A stretch of 64,000 bases of DNA from Mesaphorura yosii (Eukaryota > Arthropoda > Collembola > Poduromorpha > Tullbergiidae): assembly GCA_009869945.1 (NCBI GenBank), contig WIXG01000224.1, positions 62,001 through 126,000 on the forward strand, in the 5' to 3' direction. The notes beneath the pieces are model-generated. The model saw only the letters and a program-made list of their open reading frames with translations, searched no databases and had not been told where the DNA came from. Shown piece after piece: positions 12,001 to 25,071 of the stretch. The translations under genes and the position numbers were made by a program. Numbering within the stretch: the first letter of the stretch is position 1; every line of letters begins with the position of its first letter.

Positions 12001-15000
12001 GGCTGCTCGACCTTTCTTTAAGACAAGACAAGCCAAGTCCGTCAAGTGTCGTCCTGCCGTCCGGGCCTTTGTCATTTCGTTACTTTCACTGAAGTTTAAC
12101 CATGGTGCATTTTTCTTCATGAAAAGTCCCAGAGGACTTTAGTCCAATATGTTGAACGATAGACAAAGAGAACTGAGAACTTCTTTCCGTTCCGTCTTCC
12201 TTCATTTCCTGCTGTCCTGATTGATGCTGATGAAACGAATACGGCCATGACCACATTCTGGCGACTCACACGTGTGCCTTGAACTCCTGTCCGCTATCCT
12301 CTGTTCCGCAGGATATTGATGACTACTGATGGTGGTCAATTTTTCAGTTCCAAAACCTCGCTTGAGCAGTGTCTTCTTTTGTGCTGTTGCAATGGTGTGA
12401 TATCGACCAAGAAGTGATTAAGCGATTGTGCTAAAACAAATAGCATATTGCGAGGATCTAATGTAAACTGCGGTGACAGTGGCAATTTTTATTCATTTCG
12501 ATTGAAAAGGGGAAAGTGGGACCATTCGGTAATGGGACAGATGAAGATTCAGGATTTGTTCAACGGTCGTAATTTTCTCACTGCTGCGTTAAACCTCGTA
12601 CGGCAAATCTGGACCCCTTTTGTGAGGTGGCCGAGTACGTGCACAACGATGATGATGATGAGACTGCCATAAAGGAACGCAAGTTTTCCAATTCAGCTAA
12701 TAGTTTAGTTTACTCAGGTTACAACCCAAACAGTTGAGCGCCTGTCTTGTGGCGTGACGGCGGTGTCTTGAAGAGGCCCTCGTCGTATAAAATCGACTTT
12801 CCGTGCACTTCTTTAGTTTACTTACTCAATTTCATTTTTTACACTTGGCGTAAGTTTATAAATCGATTTTCTCACCATTTTCTAAATTTTCTTGCCCGCC
12901 TCGCACCGCATCTCCTCAAAAGAAACATCATCATCGAAGACTCAAAATTCAACTCAGGAGGGTTTGTTTCAAACACACACAAAAACCTTTGCCGCCGTGG
13001 CATGTTATTTATTATTCCCTTGCCGCTGCTGCTCAGGCTTCCTCTGAGGCTCTTCCGCTGCTCCTGAAATATTGCCCGACTTTCTCCTGTCAAAGATAGG
13101 CCGTTTTGATCGACTTCTGCAGCACATTTTCCGGGCTTTCTGCTTTCACCTGAAAGGAATTGGGTGGTGTTCATAACCGTGAACCGTGCACGCTGTACGA
13201 GAATATGTAAATGACAAATATCAACTCATAGAAGTGTGGCACGCAATATGTGTAATTATAAAGCAATCAAATCATTCAACGCTCGTACAAATACATATAC
13301 ATTGTAAGAGGCGGGACGAGGTGAAATTCGAGCCGAGACAAAGAGAAAGTTACTCACTAGGCACTCATTTGATGAATGGCAGCTCGAGTCGACGAGTGAC
13401 TAGAATTTGCTATATGCAAATTAAGCTAATGCTAATGTCATTCGCCTCGAACTGCCTGACTATGAATTGACGTTCAATAGAATATGTCAGTGTCAAGCTT
13501 GCGAGTTGGCAGCCTGTTTGCATTGCGTAATGCATGCGAGGCCATTGAGTTCCATTTTTTGTGGAAATCCGCAACTTCGAAAGTCAGAACGAGATATGAT
13601 AATTTCTGAGTAAGGAAAATAAACTTTGTAAGTTACAATTCTATTATTAATCAGTCCCGCGCTCCAAGGTTCAGTGCTTAGCGTTGATTAACAGTCTTTC
13701 CATTAATTCAAATATTGAATTTTCTTTTGTCCAAATACGCCAAACGGTCAAAGAGGCAAGCGTAGTGGATTCCGTTACGAGGAGATCGTTATCCGAGCCC
13801 TGGGCATATTCTTTTCATTTGCCAACTCAAGGCGACCGGAAGGCCAGGAACGTTTCAGTAATTTTATGGTTTCTCTCATTAAAACTTTGAAATTAAGTCA
13901 ATAAATGGGAAGGAAGGCCAGACCAAGTAGAAGCCTGACAAAAATTCGCCGACTTTTTGATGCGTAGAACTTTTTGGCTTTCTGGGTGCAAAACAAATAC
14001 GCACCCGTACTATGGCCATGGTCGGGTTGGGAAACGTGAAGCCTGTAATTTGTTATAATTTCTTTCTCCCTACGTCTACGTCTACACCGCCATTCGTACG
14101 TCTGTGCTACGCCCAAAGATTAGGAAATCTGGAACCTGATCCTTTAATTTTCTCTCCGCACAAAACTTTGCATTCAGCGCAGCGAATGCAAAGCGAGAAC
14201 TTTTTTTTATTCATACAGGAAGCGAATGGCGAAGACAGAATCAATCAAGGGAAATGATTCTTCTGCTCATTCTTTCTTTTCTTACTCTTCGTATCTAGAA
14301 TGCAGATTCGGCGGAAGAATTTTGCATGCATTTGATTCCTGATCCATATGTAACTTTTTCTAGAGTCATATGCACGCTATTTTCAGGGCAGAATAAAGTA
14401 AAAAGAAATGGGCAAACCTCTGAGCGCAATCTTTCATGGTGCCTCCTCGAGTACGAAAAAGAGAAAAGACTCACGTCTGGCAGTTGGCGCAGTGTTTGTA
14501 TTGGAGTGCATTCGAGATGTAACTTTTTGCACCTTTCGAGAGCGAGCAATTCGTCAGCTCAGCTCGATTCAAGTTGAGTCTAGTGTTTGAAGAGTCTACG
14601 CCGACTGCCGCTTCTGAATTGCTCAATATTGATAGAATCGTAATTCGCTGGGCTTGAGCTCGGTTCTCATCCTTCGTTCCATTCCATGATAAGTTTGATT
14701 TTCGGTTTCTTCTTGACAAATTTCAATTCATCTTGCCTCGCTGTGTCTTGTATTGTATTGACATCCTATGTAAAAGATTGGATTCCACGCGAGAGATACA
14801 TGGAAGTAAAAATTCTCTTTTGACTTCAGCCCCGACTCTGCTGACACTGCTACATTTGTTAAGCTCTTTCAAAATGAAGCCACATCGATCAAATATTACA
14901 ACTCGAAGCATATGCGAACGAAGTACAGATCTAAATTGAAACGTTTTCTGTTTCCGTTTCCGTGAAAACACGTTGCGATGTGATTGATGAATAAGTTACA

Positions 15001-18000
15001 ATGAGGTGAGTTGCAGCAAGTACGCCGTAGACAATGGAATTTCTGGACCCATTTCTCAGTGCTGTGGCCTGCTTTTGCAAATTCTTTCCCGGAACAAATT
15101 TCGGTTAATCTGGATTCATACAAATTGTGAAAGTAGTTGTACTCATTTTCTGGCACACGCATGCACGAGGTTGTTAGTCAAACGCATTCAGTTGACCCTC
15201 CGAATAAAGTTCGCTCCTTAAATTAATTTCATTTTCTTGGAGCACATCCATGCGCCCGTTTCTTTCCTCCACAAGCTGGAACTCCTTCTTCGGCCCTCCT
15301 TTCGGCTCGTACGTCCGTCAGCACGATGATCGCCATCGTATAAGGAAAACAATAAGAAACTCTGAGATTAATATTCTGTTCACGCCGATGCGCCAATGCA
15401 ATGCAAGTGGAATTACTTTATGATGTAGTTTTCTGTTCTGATCTGTCGATGCACATTCACTTGCAGCTTCTCTAAGCGAGACTCACACAAACTCCAGTCT
15501 TCCTCCAGCACGGAGTGTCCTCTCCAGGGAATTTTAAGTATTTTTCCTCAAGTCTCGTATTTGTATTATTATTGTTGTGAGACTTTGCCAAAATCTATTC
15601 CGTCTCGAAAGTCTCTGCGCTTATCTCGAGCTTATTATTTTCGTCTGCTGCGAAGTTTTCCTTTCATGTGTCTCCTTTTAATCTGTTCATTGACTTTCTC
15701 CTCCACCGTTACGACGACGGATGCAGTAGATAAACTTCCCCACAATTTGGCCTGAGCGAACGAGAGATGACGTATAAAAATGTCTACAGGGGATTCCAAT
15801 TTGAGAGCATTTTATAAGCATAGTTATTATTTATCCTGAAAATCTAGATTTTCACTCACTAATCGATGTATGCTTGAAATAAGCAGATGCTGCCGTAACC
15901 TGGATTATTCCCTCTAAGCGCTTCGGTTAAAGCTTAACTCCCATTTCTTGAGAAGCTGTTTACGAATTTCAGCTCAGCTTTTCTCATAAAATTTAAAACA
16001 ATCCGTTAATAACCTGCTAACTTGTTTAGGCAGACTTTTCCATTTCATGTCAATTTGAAACGGTACGCAGGTAGCATTTTTACTATATACTTTTGTCCCT
16101 TCTATCATTACAGCAGAGAAATCCTCTGGGCATTTTTCTCACAATGCACTTAAAATCTTTTAATAATTAAATTTGCATATGATAATTATTGAATTTAATG
16201 CTTATAGCATAAACAAATCTGAAATCATTATCGAAAGCGTCAACATATGAAAGATGACTCTCTTTTATTCTGGCTCATTCGTAGACATCCGTGTACTGTG
16301 AAGTACTCACAATATCGAAAATTGAGTCAATGTACCCTTTAATTTCTTCAAATGTAATTTAATCTTCTCAAGTGGTACTTCCACGAGGAATGAAGTCATT
16401 TTCAAGAACAAAAGAGCCCGACGTCAGCGAACTTTGTAAGATAGAAAAGAAAAGATTCAATGAACTTTCGTTCAAATAGAAAAATAACCAGGAGAAACAT
16501 GAAAATGCACTTTTGACATCATAAATTGGGGCTTGCGCTCTTTTGTGTGTAGTGCGGGTAACTTTCTTGCTCCTGCTCTTCGCTCTCTTAATTTATAATT
16601 TAAAGAAACTGACACTGCCATGATTGAATGGTTTGGGGAAGTGCACAATGCGCGCTTTGATATACTGATATATCTGCTTAGCTTGCATCGCTGCTACTAA
16701 AACCAACTAACTGATTTTATACTGCCCTCTCAAAACGAAAATACGAAGGAAGCGGCGCCGCTCTCTTTAGACAAGTACGTTAAAAGCTGATTTCTGTTCT
16801 GGAAATAAAAGTCTGGGTACTGTCCATCATAAGGGTGATAAACTTCGGAAACTTTTGCACTAATGTACGTGGAACTTCGATGAGGCAAAAAGACTTGATG
16901 ACAGAGTCGAGCTTCGATTTCAGAACTTGAAGTGAGAATTTAAATTTCTAGTAATTATCTCTATCACTAAGAACTAATAAAATAAGAAATCTTTAGACGT
17001 TTAGCATTGCTTAAGTGGGCGAGTTCGAGTTCCAATGTTAATTCCCTTATTTTACCTTTTCGTCATGAGTGTAAGTGTAAGGGAGTTGTGTGGCGAGTCA
17101 GCACAGCACAATTCGGCAACGTCTGCGATAGATTCTTGATTTAATTTCGTTCGTAATTTTATTACCACCGGAGATTCTCAGTTTTCTCAGTTCGCTTTCG
17201 CTGAGAAGGAAACCGTAAAAATTTGTGCGAGCGCAATCGTTGGCACTTTTTTACCTATGCACAACCTAAGAGAGTGTGAGATCAAATCCCGTGGGCAATG
17301 CCAGCAAAGTGTAAAGTAAATTAGCGAAGAAAGTTGTTTCGCGACTCGAAGACTTTTCGTTTCTTGGGCTGCTCACTGTGCTATTTGCTCTCAGGAATAA
17401 AAGCAAGCAAAGTGGGCTTCTACTCATGGCTCGTAAACTTTATTACAAGAAATGTGAGTAGTGCGCAATGCCTTGCAGGTATCTGAATTTCTGTATCTTA
17501 ACTTCACCTGATTCCTGCCCGCTTGTGTGCATAGCGTGCCCGAAATGATGACGACGCACTGCCCGACTTTACTTAATAACATGAAACAGTCGTAAAGATC
17601 CACATTTTGTCATTTTCTCAGCAGATTTTTCTTAAAAGCATCATTGACCTGTCCGTAAAATGAGTTTTGGACTTTAAAAGCTTCCAGTTCCTCCTTCCCT
17701 TCCCTGCTTTTATGAAGAATTCCAGTATTTCGGACTTTGTTCGTTCAAATTGGCTATAAAATGCCCATAAGTAGGGAATAAAACCGAAGCACTACGCATA
17801 GGCACACACAGCAAATGGATTCCTGATCTGAGGAAGAAATTGGACTTGAAATCCCACCAGGCCACCCAAAGTGTTCAAAAACGCTGATGGCTCATTTTGA
17901 TTCTTGCTGTCGAAAAATCTGGGTCGCAGTTCTTACTGCCTCGTAATTCATAAATAAGGTCATGAGCTTCTGATGATCAGATCAAAAAACTGGTTCAACT

Positions 18001-21000
18001 GGAGTTGGAAGGTTTTCCGAGACCGAATACTGAAATGCAGAAAAGCCAAACTTCACTACGCATTAAACTAACCCAATTTACTAGTATGCATTGCACGAAC
18101 CGATATGACGCAGGACGCAGCAATGTGGCTGTGTTAACTGCGGCAGATCTAATTCTAGTGTGTCAATATTTGGAGACTCCAACTTGGATTTACCATATTA
18201 CGCAGTTTACACGACTGGCCGAACAGGCGAAAGAAGGCCTTCGTATTTACTTTGAATTCTACTTCACTTCTTTCCGTTTCTAGTTTATAGAGACCATAAT
18301 ATTTGTCTTATATATCTCATAATATGATCCAATCAGAAAACATACGCACAAGGGACACGTGTGTGGGTGTCTGTATGGCTTTTCTCTTTAATAAGTAAAC
18401 AAACACGAATTACTTTATAATTGCGCTTTATTATTAAAAACTCTACTCAAAGCCACAAAATGCCCGCGTCACGCCTTACAATATTCAATTTACGCGTAAT
18501 GTCCTGCCATTCGTGCTGCATTCAAATGACTCCTAATGCCACATGAATATTATTGAATTGACCTTGCTGTGGCAGTACAGCCCTTGGAATGCGAAAACCG
18601 GTAGGGTAATTCGCGTGCGTACATGCAAGAAGAGACTCTAGAACTTATTTGATGCGATGACTCAGGCTTCTGTTAATTGCAGCCATGCATTATACTTCTG
18701 CTGCAATTATTCTAAGCCCCACTCGACTTGGCCATTACGATGGCGAATCTTCTCCCGCACTGCGCCCGTATTCGCAATAATAATGACTTTATAATCTGTA
18801 TCTTGCATGTCGTAAATTGTTGTTGAATTACCAGCTTGGGCGAAGGCGAGGGTGGAGATGCATTAAAGTCATTTCAAGAAAATTCCTAATTGCACTTGGG
18901 GTCTGGACAAAATGTCCATGATTGCAATTCCAATTCGCGAGTTGTATACCAGATGAGACTCATGCTCAGCACTGTTTTGAGAGTCTTGAGACAATACGCG
19001 CAAAGCGAGGGCAAAAGAAAATGAGAAAGCACTTCTTCGTACGTGCACGGATACGAATGAGAATTTCGTCAGAGCAAAAAAGGTATTAACTTGAGAAACT
19101 TTCTTCGGAATGAGCGCATGCTATCAAATGCAAATAAAAATGAAAAATGCGTGAATGCGATTACAGACGCATCGCAATAAAATCGTGTTTCAAGTTGAGG
19201 TAAATGGTTTGGCACAAATAGGCTCTTCCCATCTCTCCTCCTGCGCCTTGTTTTGAGTTATGACGTATTTCGCATTAGTAATTGGAAACTTGGAGCTAAG
19301 AATGAGTATCTTTACCGCGTAGATTATCTTATATTGAAAACTTTCCTCACGCTTCAAGCACACCACACGATTTTTAAGAAGTCTTTTAATTCAAATTACC
19401 AGCAAATGGCAACCATTTTCTTTTTTATTCTCCAGTATCGGCGCTGTCAAGCGGCTCGCATAACTCAAACGCCAAATCCAGCCTAAGAAGCTACCATTCA
19501 TCCCTCGCCAGCAAGAACCTCAACAACAACAACGACGACAACGGATTCTGGGAACAACCCTTTGCCAAACCATATTTTGAGAATTCGACGAAGCGCGATG
19601 TGCTCGCCACAATTGGACAAACTGCATATCTCAACTGCCGGGTTCGGAAGCTGGGCGATCGAGCGGTAAGTCGGCCTAAATGCATTTATTGAATACAAGC
19701 AGAATACAATCGGCACGTCATACAATTTAATAATTTACAAGTCATCGACTTTAACGACAGCTTTTCCAAAGTTTTTACCCTGCAACATTTCGACAAAAGC
19801 CTTCGGTGCATGCTCGATCCCTTCAGTTACAGTTTCCTTGTATTTAATCGAGTCCGACCCCTTAGCCAGTAGTCCACTCAATGCTTTGATGGCCTGTGGA
19901 AGGTACTTTGGAGCATCGTCGGTCACCACGAACCCCTCCATACGAATTCTTTTCGTAATGACTTGGCTGAGGTTGTAGACCGCGTCTTGCTTGTCCATTT
20001 GATTGTACTGGGAAATCATCCCGCAGACAGCGATCCTTGCAAAATCATTCGCATTCAGCAGCACCGCGTCCAACATCTTCCCACCGACGTTCTCAAAGTA
20101 AATGTCGATTCCATCGGGACAGGTCTCCTTCAGAATCGCGTTGTAATCTTCGTACTTCTTGTAATTGAATGCTGCATCGAATCCTAGTTCTTTAACCAAA
20201 TAGTCGACCTTCTCCTCACTGCCAGCGGAGCCAACTACGCGTAGGCCAAGACTCTTGGCGTACTGACCAACAATGTGACCAACAGCTCCAGCCGCTGCCG
20301 AAACGTAAATAGTTTGCTGTTTTCCATCCGGGTGCTTCAATGGTTCGCATATTTTGTGTAAGCCGATGTAAGCAGTAAGGCCAGGCATGCCCAAAATACC
20401 TACAAAATGATTGGGTTCGGCTGGCTTTAGCTAAGTCTGCAATTTTATGAAGGAGTAATGCGTCAGCATCTTACCCAAATAATACGAAAGTGGAATTTGT
20501 GACTTCTTAGCATTTGGAATGACTTTGACTTCCATTCCACTCGCCGTGTTCACAACGGTGTACTGTTCCCAATTGGCAAAGGCCAAGACCACCTCTCCCA
20601 CAGCAAACTTTGCCGCATTGCTCCGTACAACCTCACCCACCACTCCGCCAGTCATTGGCTTACCCGGCTCGGCAGCTGGGAAGTACGATTTGACTGAAGG
20701 ATCCCGCAAGCGAGCCCTCATGTACGGATCCACGGAGATGTACAAGTTTCGAAGGAGAATTTCATTCAGCTTCAGCTCCACATCTTTTATAACGATTGTA
20801 GTCTTCTTGATTTCGAAATCCTTGTCCGGAACGGGCAGTCCCGTTGGGATTTTCTTATAAATGACTTGGACGTTCGTCTTAAACGACATGATTATAGAAC
20901 TGAGGTTTACGATTTAGAACAGTTGTTCGCAACGTTCTCCAAGAGAAAACTGATTAAGGCGTAGTGTTTCATTACATAATATATGAAACAATCACCAGGG

Positions 21001-23031
21001 TTGAAGTACTGTGGTTATCTTTTACAAGGCTTCCAACCAATGAAGTTCGTAATTCGACCAACATTGTACCAATCGAGAATAGCCTTGCACGATTGACCTT
21101 TAACTGTGTTCTTATCTCCTGTTCTCTCGTACCACGTATCATATGATCACCAACTCAAAGCTGACATTCCATTCTTTCAGGTCACCGTTTGTCAGCACAT
21201 AAATAATAATAGCAATTAATAATGACAAACTATGAACCGAAATATAGAATGCAAATATTCCTTGATAAATAATGATAAAGAAATCGTTTCTATGTAGGTG
21301 TCTTGGATCAGGAAGCGTGACCTCCATATTTTGACGGTGGGCGTGCTGACTTACACTGGAGATCAGCGCTTTCAGTCGTTACACTCAGATGGGTCAGACG
21401 AATGGACTCTGAAGATTAGTTCAGCGCAACTGAAGGATACTGGAACATACGAATGCCAAGTATGCTAACATTTTATGCAGTCAGCCCAAGTGCGGCGAGT
21501 TAAACAAATTCCTAGAATTGAGCATTATGTCACTTTATAGGTGAGCACGGAACCAAAAATCAGTATGGCATTTCATCTCAATGTTGTCGGTAAGTTCTGC
21601 TACTAAATCTTCGCTGCACCCAAATCAAGACATTTGCATTGTTTATAAAACGTCAATTTGTCAAATCAACTGCACCCACACTGCATTGAGGAATTAATTG
21701 CGATCCGGAGCCTGTTTCGACTCTTTACTGTCCAGACTGATGGCGCGTAATTAATCCTTTCTCGTAGTCCAAGTCCAAGATCTATAAACTGACAGGAGAC
21801 AAATTGCACTCTTTCAGTCTCATGCCACGACAGCGAACGCTAGACTTTAGCACCCAAGCCGAGGCCCGATGGTGCTAAATTTCGTCTTGTATTCTTGATT
21901 CCAGGATCCTACGCTCTATAAAATCGATTCATTCAAACCCAGCGCGAGAGGCAGGCGCCTTCTAATTCTATTATAAAATATCGTTCACTAATTCAATTTC
22001 CATCTCGTAGTCTCGCAGGCGGAAATTCTTGGTAATTCTGAACTTCATTTAAAATCTGGAAGTGACATCAATCTAACGTGCATTGTGAAGCAAATTCCCG
22101 AGCCACCAACGTACATTTATTGGTACCATGGCTCGACAGTCATCAATTATTCACAGCGTGGAGGTGAGTGGCCGTAGTTAACTTGAATAGCACGCGTACG
22201 CTCTGCAGCACAAGAAATTAATCAAACACTAACGTGACGGCGCGTTGCCTACAACGCACTTCATCTTTCTTCAATTTCCACTGAGTCAGTGTCAAGTGCA
22301 TTGGTTTTGCGGATACCGGGCGCATTACCCAACCGAGAACAGACCTCAGAGTGACAGCTTCCAATGTTCCCATGTCCAATACCGCAACTCACCGATGCGT
22401 CTGCATTGCACTGTACGCATTGTTTGAATTTGTCTGCAGGCATCAACGTGGTTACCGAAAAACAAACCCGAACTTCACGTCTCCTAATTTCAAAAGCTCA
22501 GCCCAGTGACTCCGGGAATTACACTTGTTCACCGTCAAATTCAGAGTCAGCGTCCGCTTTAGTCTACATACTCAATGGTAAGTGATAGTGATTTCTTGCT
22601 TTTCCCACTGCCTATGCCCATTTGTCCAAGTCCAGTTGTCCGTTGATGATGAATGTGAGCACGACCACAACAGACGTCGAAGGGAAAAGTCAGATGATGT
22701 CACGCCCGATTTTGTCTCCCCTAACTTCAAACATATGATGCACTTAATTTGAAATGACGTGTCCCACACTAATTCGCCCTTCGATTCTCCATGGCCCGTA
22801 ATCTCCACATATTTAATGCAAGATCAATTTCTTTGCTCTGCCGTAGGTGAACATCCAGCCGCCATGCAACATGGAAACAATCACGCGGTACCTTTGTCGC
22901 ATTCTTCGCTAATTGGAGCTCCTTCTATCAACAGCTGGGGTTTGCAGCAGGTTCTAGTCTTCACAGTATTAGCTGTAGTGCACTTTGTCAACAGCGGCAT
23001 AATCGCAGCAGAGTTTACAGAATGCAGGTGA
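6007..23031 (+). CDS. dpr: Defective proboscis extension response (dpr) family two-Ig cell-surface protein
   Basis: Seven exons (6007-6118, 19436-19665, 21298-21459, 21541-21589, 22011-22163, 22440-22577, 22847-23031) join in matching phases to give 342 residues. Residues 1-30 form a signal peptide. Ig1 spans about 90-185 (Cys105, VSWIRKRD at 115-122, YEC with Cys167). Ig2 spans about 186-283 (Cys208, Trp222, GNYTC with Cys265). A hydrophobic tail (about 317-336) suggests GPI or membrane anchoring. Dpr proteins bind DIP partners on neurons and help specify synaptic partners. The IRKRDLHILTVG stretch and the GEHPAAMQHGNN linker are hallmarks and look closest to the dpr8/9/21 type. N-glycosylation sequons include NST, NLT and NYT. 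Intron 1 is 13.3 kb. Intron 2 contains a reductase gene on the other strand. Assignment of exon 1 rests on its signal peptide and matching phase; extra 5' exons are possible. Confidence 0.9.
6119..19435 (+). other. dpr intron 1, 13.3 kb, non-coding
   Basis: The first dpr intron runs from GTAAAT at 6119 to a pyrimidine-rich acceptor ending CTCCAG at 19435. No exon resembling a known family was seen on either strand. It holds the perfect inverted repeat at 9342-9379 and a short (GAT)5 run near 12648-12662. Long first introns of neuronal adhesion genes commonly hold enhancers, but I cannot point to a specific one. Confidence 0.5.
9342..9379. repeat. Perfect 15-bp inverted repeat with 8-base loop
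   Basis: TGTTTACATTACATG at 9342-9356 is the exact reverse complement of 9365-9379, separated by GTCATGAT. Each arm contains TGTTTAC, the core bound by forkhead proteins. A short direct repeat (ACATAGAAGCA-like, twice within 9313-9337) lies just upstream. It lies in dpr intron 1. It could be a paired transcription-factor site, an RNA hairpin, or a remnant of a small foldback element. Confidence 0.75.
19685..19690 (-). terminator. Polyadenylation signal of reductase copy 1
   Basis: TTTATT on the plus strand reads AATAAA on the minus strand, 45 bases past the copy 1 stop codon and only 20 bases from the donor of dpr exon 2. Confidence 0.5.
19735..20889 (-). CDS. NADP-dependent alkenal / prostaglandin reductase-like protein, copy 1
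   Basis: Two exons (20889-20475 and 20399-19735) give 359 residues. The enzyme family (zinc-independent medium-chain reductases: PTGR1, 2-alkenal reductase, CurA) uses NADPH to reduce the C=C bond of enones and enals, so a role in clearing reactive aldehydes or eicosanoids is likely. Seen: DPYMRARLRDP near the N-terminus, the nucleotide-binding AAAGAVG, GSAGSEEK for the NADP phosphate, FENVGGKMLDAV, and CGMISQYN with the active-site Tyr. The single 75-base intron falls in the Gly codon of YYLG, as in the other two copies. The gene lies wholly inside dpr intron 2 on the opposite strand. The substrate cannot be read from sequence. Confidence 0.88.
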
Positions 23032-23513
23032 CAATTCAAATTTAGGACAAAAGTTCCGATAATAGATGACTGAACTGCTTTGGGTGGGACAAATGCTAGT
23101 TTTTAATTATATTTTTGTATTGAGACGTACGTTGTGTCATAGCTTAAGTATAGATTATAGGGCGATATAAATCAATCCATGAACTGGAAGGAATTCCGAT
23201 ACAGTTTTAGAAGTGGAGAATTCAATAAATAACAAAGACACTCCAAGAATTTAGACATGCTCAGACAGAATCTGTAATTTTCTCGTGTTCACGCTCACGG
23301 TCAGACCCAAGTCGTAGATTTCACTGGAAAATTTCTTTGTAGTACGTAATACGCAACCTAAATTCCAAAGTCACGGCTCAAAGTCAGAGAACGATGTCTT
23401 AATTCGTTTCATGCACTGGGGCAGAAATATTTCTAATTGTGTCCAATTCTCCGACTCGTTCATGCTCATTGTGAAATTCTTTGTTTTGAACGTATCATTT
23501 CACGAACCGTGTA

Positions 23514-23519
23514 AATAAA
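23514..23519 (+). terminator. Polyadenylation signal of dpr
   Basis: A canonical AATAAA lies 483 bases after the dpr stop codon. Another, earlier AATAAA occurs near 23223, so alternative 3' ends are possible. Confidence 0.45.
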
Positions 23520-23552
23520 ATCATGTACAAAGTACAAAAGACAATGGCTTGA

Positions 23553-23558
23553 TTTATT
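23553..23558 (-). terminator. Polyadenylation signal of reductase copy 2
   Basis: TTTATT on the plus strand gives minus-strand AATAAA 84 bases past the copy 2 stop. It faces the dpr signal at 23514 across 33 bases, so the two transcripts probably overlap at their 3' ends. Confidence 0.5.
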
Positions 23559-23641
23559 TCGTGATTACCGAACACTAATTCCTAATTGCAAATCGCGAAA
23601 ATAAAGAAAATCAAATCGACAGACCAAAACTTGAACGTGGT

Positions 23642-24800
23642 TCACAAATCTGCAATTTTAACCACAGCTTTACCGAAATTTTTACCCTGTAACATATCCA
23701 CGAGTGCTTTCGGTGCATTCTCCAGACCCTCAGTCACACTCTCCCGGTACTTCAGTTTCCCTTCTTTCAACAATGATGTCAGTGTTTTAATGGCATCTGG
23801 AACATACTTCTTTCCTTCATCAAAGACAATGAACCCTTCCATTCTGATGCGTTTCGTGATAAGAAAGCCCAGCCCGTAAATCGGCTCAGGATTGGTGGGT
23901 CGATTGTACTGAGAAATCATGCCACAAACAGCGATGCGTGCGAAATCATTCGCATTGGCAAGAACAGCATCCAGCATTTTACCGCCGACGTTCTCAAAGT
24001 AAATGTCTATTCCATTTGGGCAAGTCTCCTTTAAAATTGTCTTGAAATCGGTGTGCTTCTTGTAATTGAACGCTGCGTCAAAGTTCAGCTCCTTCAGAAG
24101 ATAGTCAACCTTGGCGTCATCGCCTGCTGAGCCGACCACGCGAAGACCGAGGCTTTTCCCATACTGGCCGACTACTTGACCCACGGCACCAGAAGCTGCG
24201 GATACGTAAAGAGTTTGCTGCTTGCCGTCCGGATGTTTCAACGGTTCGCATATTTTATGAAGACCAGTGTAGGCGGTGATACCTGGCATTCCAAGGACAC
24301 CTAGAGAGAAATGGAACGCGCGTAATTGAGCTATCAATGGAAATGGTAGCGTATAGAGTTAAATGAAATGCGAGCTTACCCAAATAGTAAGATAATGGAA
24401 CTTGCGAAGTACGAGCATTTGGAATGACTGTGACTGCATAAAATGCATCAGCACTAGCGTTCACAACAGAATAATTTTCCCAGCTCGCGTACGTGACGAC
24501 CACGTCACCTTCCTTGTATTTTGGATTGTTGGACTTGACCACTTCTGAGACGACACCTCCGAAAAATGGTTTCTGTAGTTCGGCAGCGGGAGCGTACGAC
24601 CTGATCTTCGGGTGTCTCATTCTTCCCCGCATGTATGGATCCACGGAGAGGTAAATGTTGCGTATGAGAAGTTCATCTTGTTTCAACACGACTTGCTTCA
24701 CATCAATAGTGGATTTCTTGATTTCGAACGTCTTATCGGGGTCAGGTTGGGCTCCAGGAATCTCCTTATAAATGACTTGGGTGTTTGGTTTAGCCGACAT
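23642..24800 (-). CDS. NADP-dependent alkenal / prostaglandin reductase-like protein, copy 2
   Basis: Exons 24800-24380 and 24300-23642 encode 359 residues beginning MSAKPNTQVIY. Seen: LSVDPYMRGRMRHP, the dinucleotide-binding AASGAVG, GSAGDDAK, FENVGGKMLDAV and CGMISQYN. Function is as for the family: NADPH-dependent reduction of activated C=C bonds. The intron position matches copies 1 and 3. A probable 5' UTR intron runs from GTAAGT near 24997 to TTCCCTGCAG ending at 24843. If that intron is retained, an in-frame ATG at 24884 would add 28 residues containing three Arg and no acidic residue. The 3' end converges with dpr. A 61-base stretch is identical to copy 3. Confidence 0.88.
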
Positions 24801-25071
24801 GACGATGGATGTGGTGATGAAGGATCTGCTGCGTGGTTGATTCTGCAGGGAATGATACGAGCCACGATAAATACACGATGGCATGGAATTTACAAGGAGA
24901 GTCCACAGTTTCTCCCCTTTCAAATTCAATTCAAAATTTTTGTGATGATAGCCCCTGCCCTGAACCTTTAAGTCACTGTGAAATTCTGCGTACTTACCTT
25001 GCTTTGGAATTGATGAATAAGTCGAAGCTCGCAACGGCAGCTGGACCTGGAAATTATTTTTTGCACTTCTG

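Noticed and set aside
24801-25034. N-terminal extension of reductase copy 2 running to the end of the open frame
   Set aside because: The frame's first codon is TTG rather than ATG, and a 5' UTR intron with good GT-AG ends interrupts it; only the internal ATG at 24884 is kept as a hypothesis.
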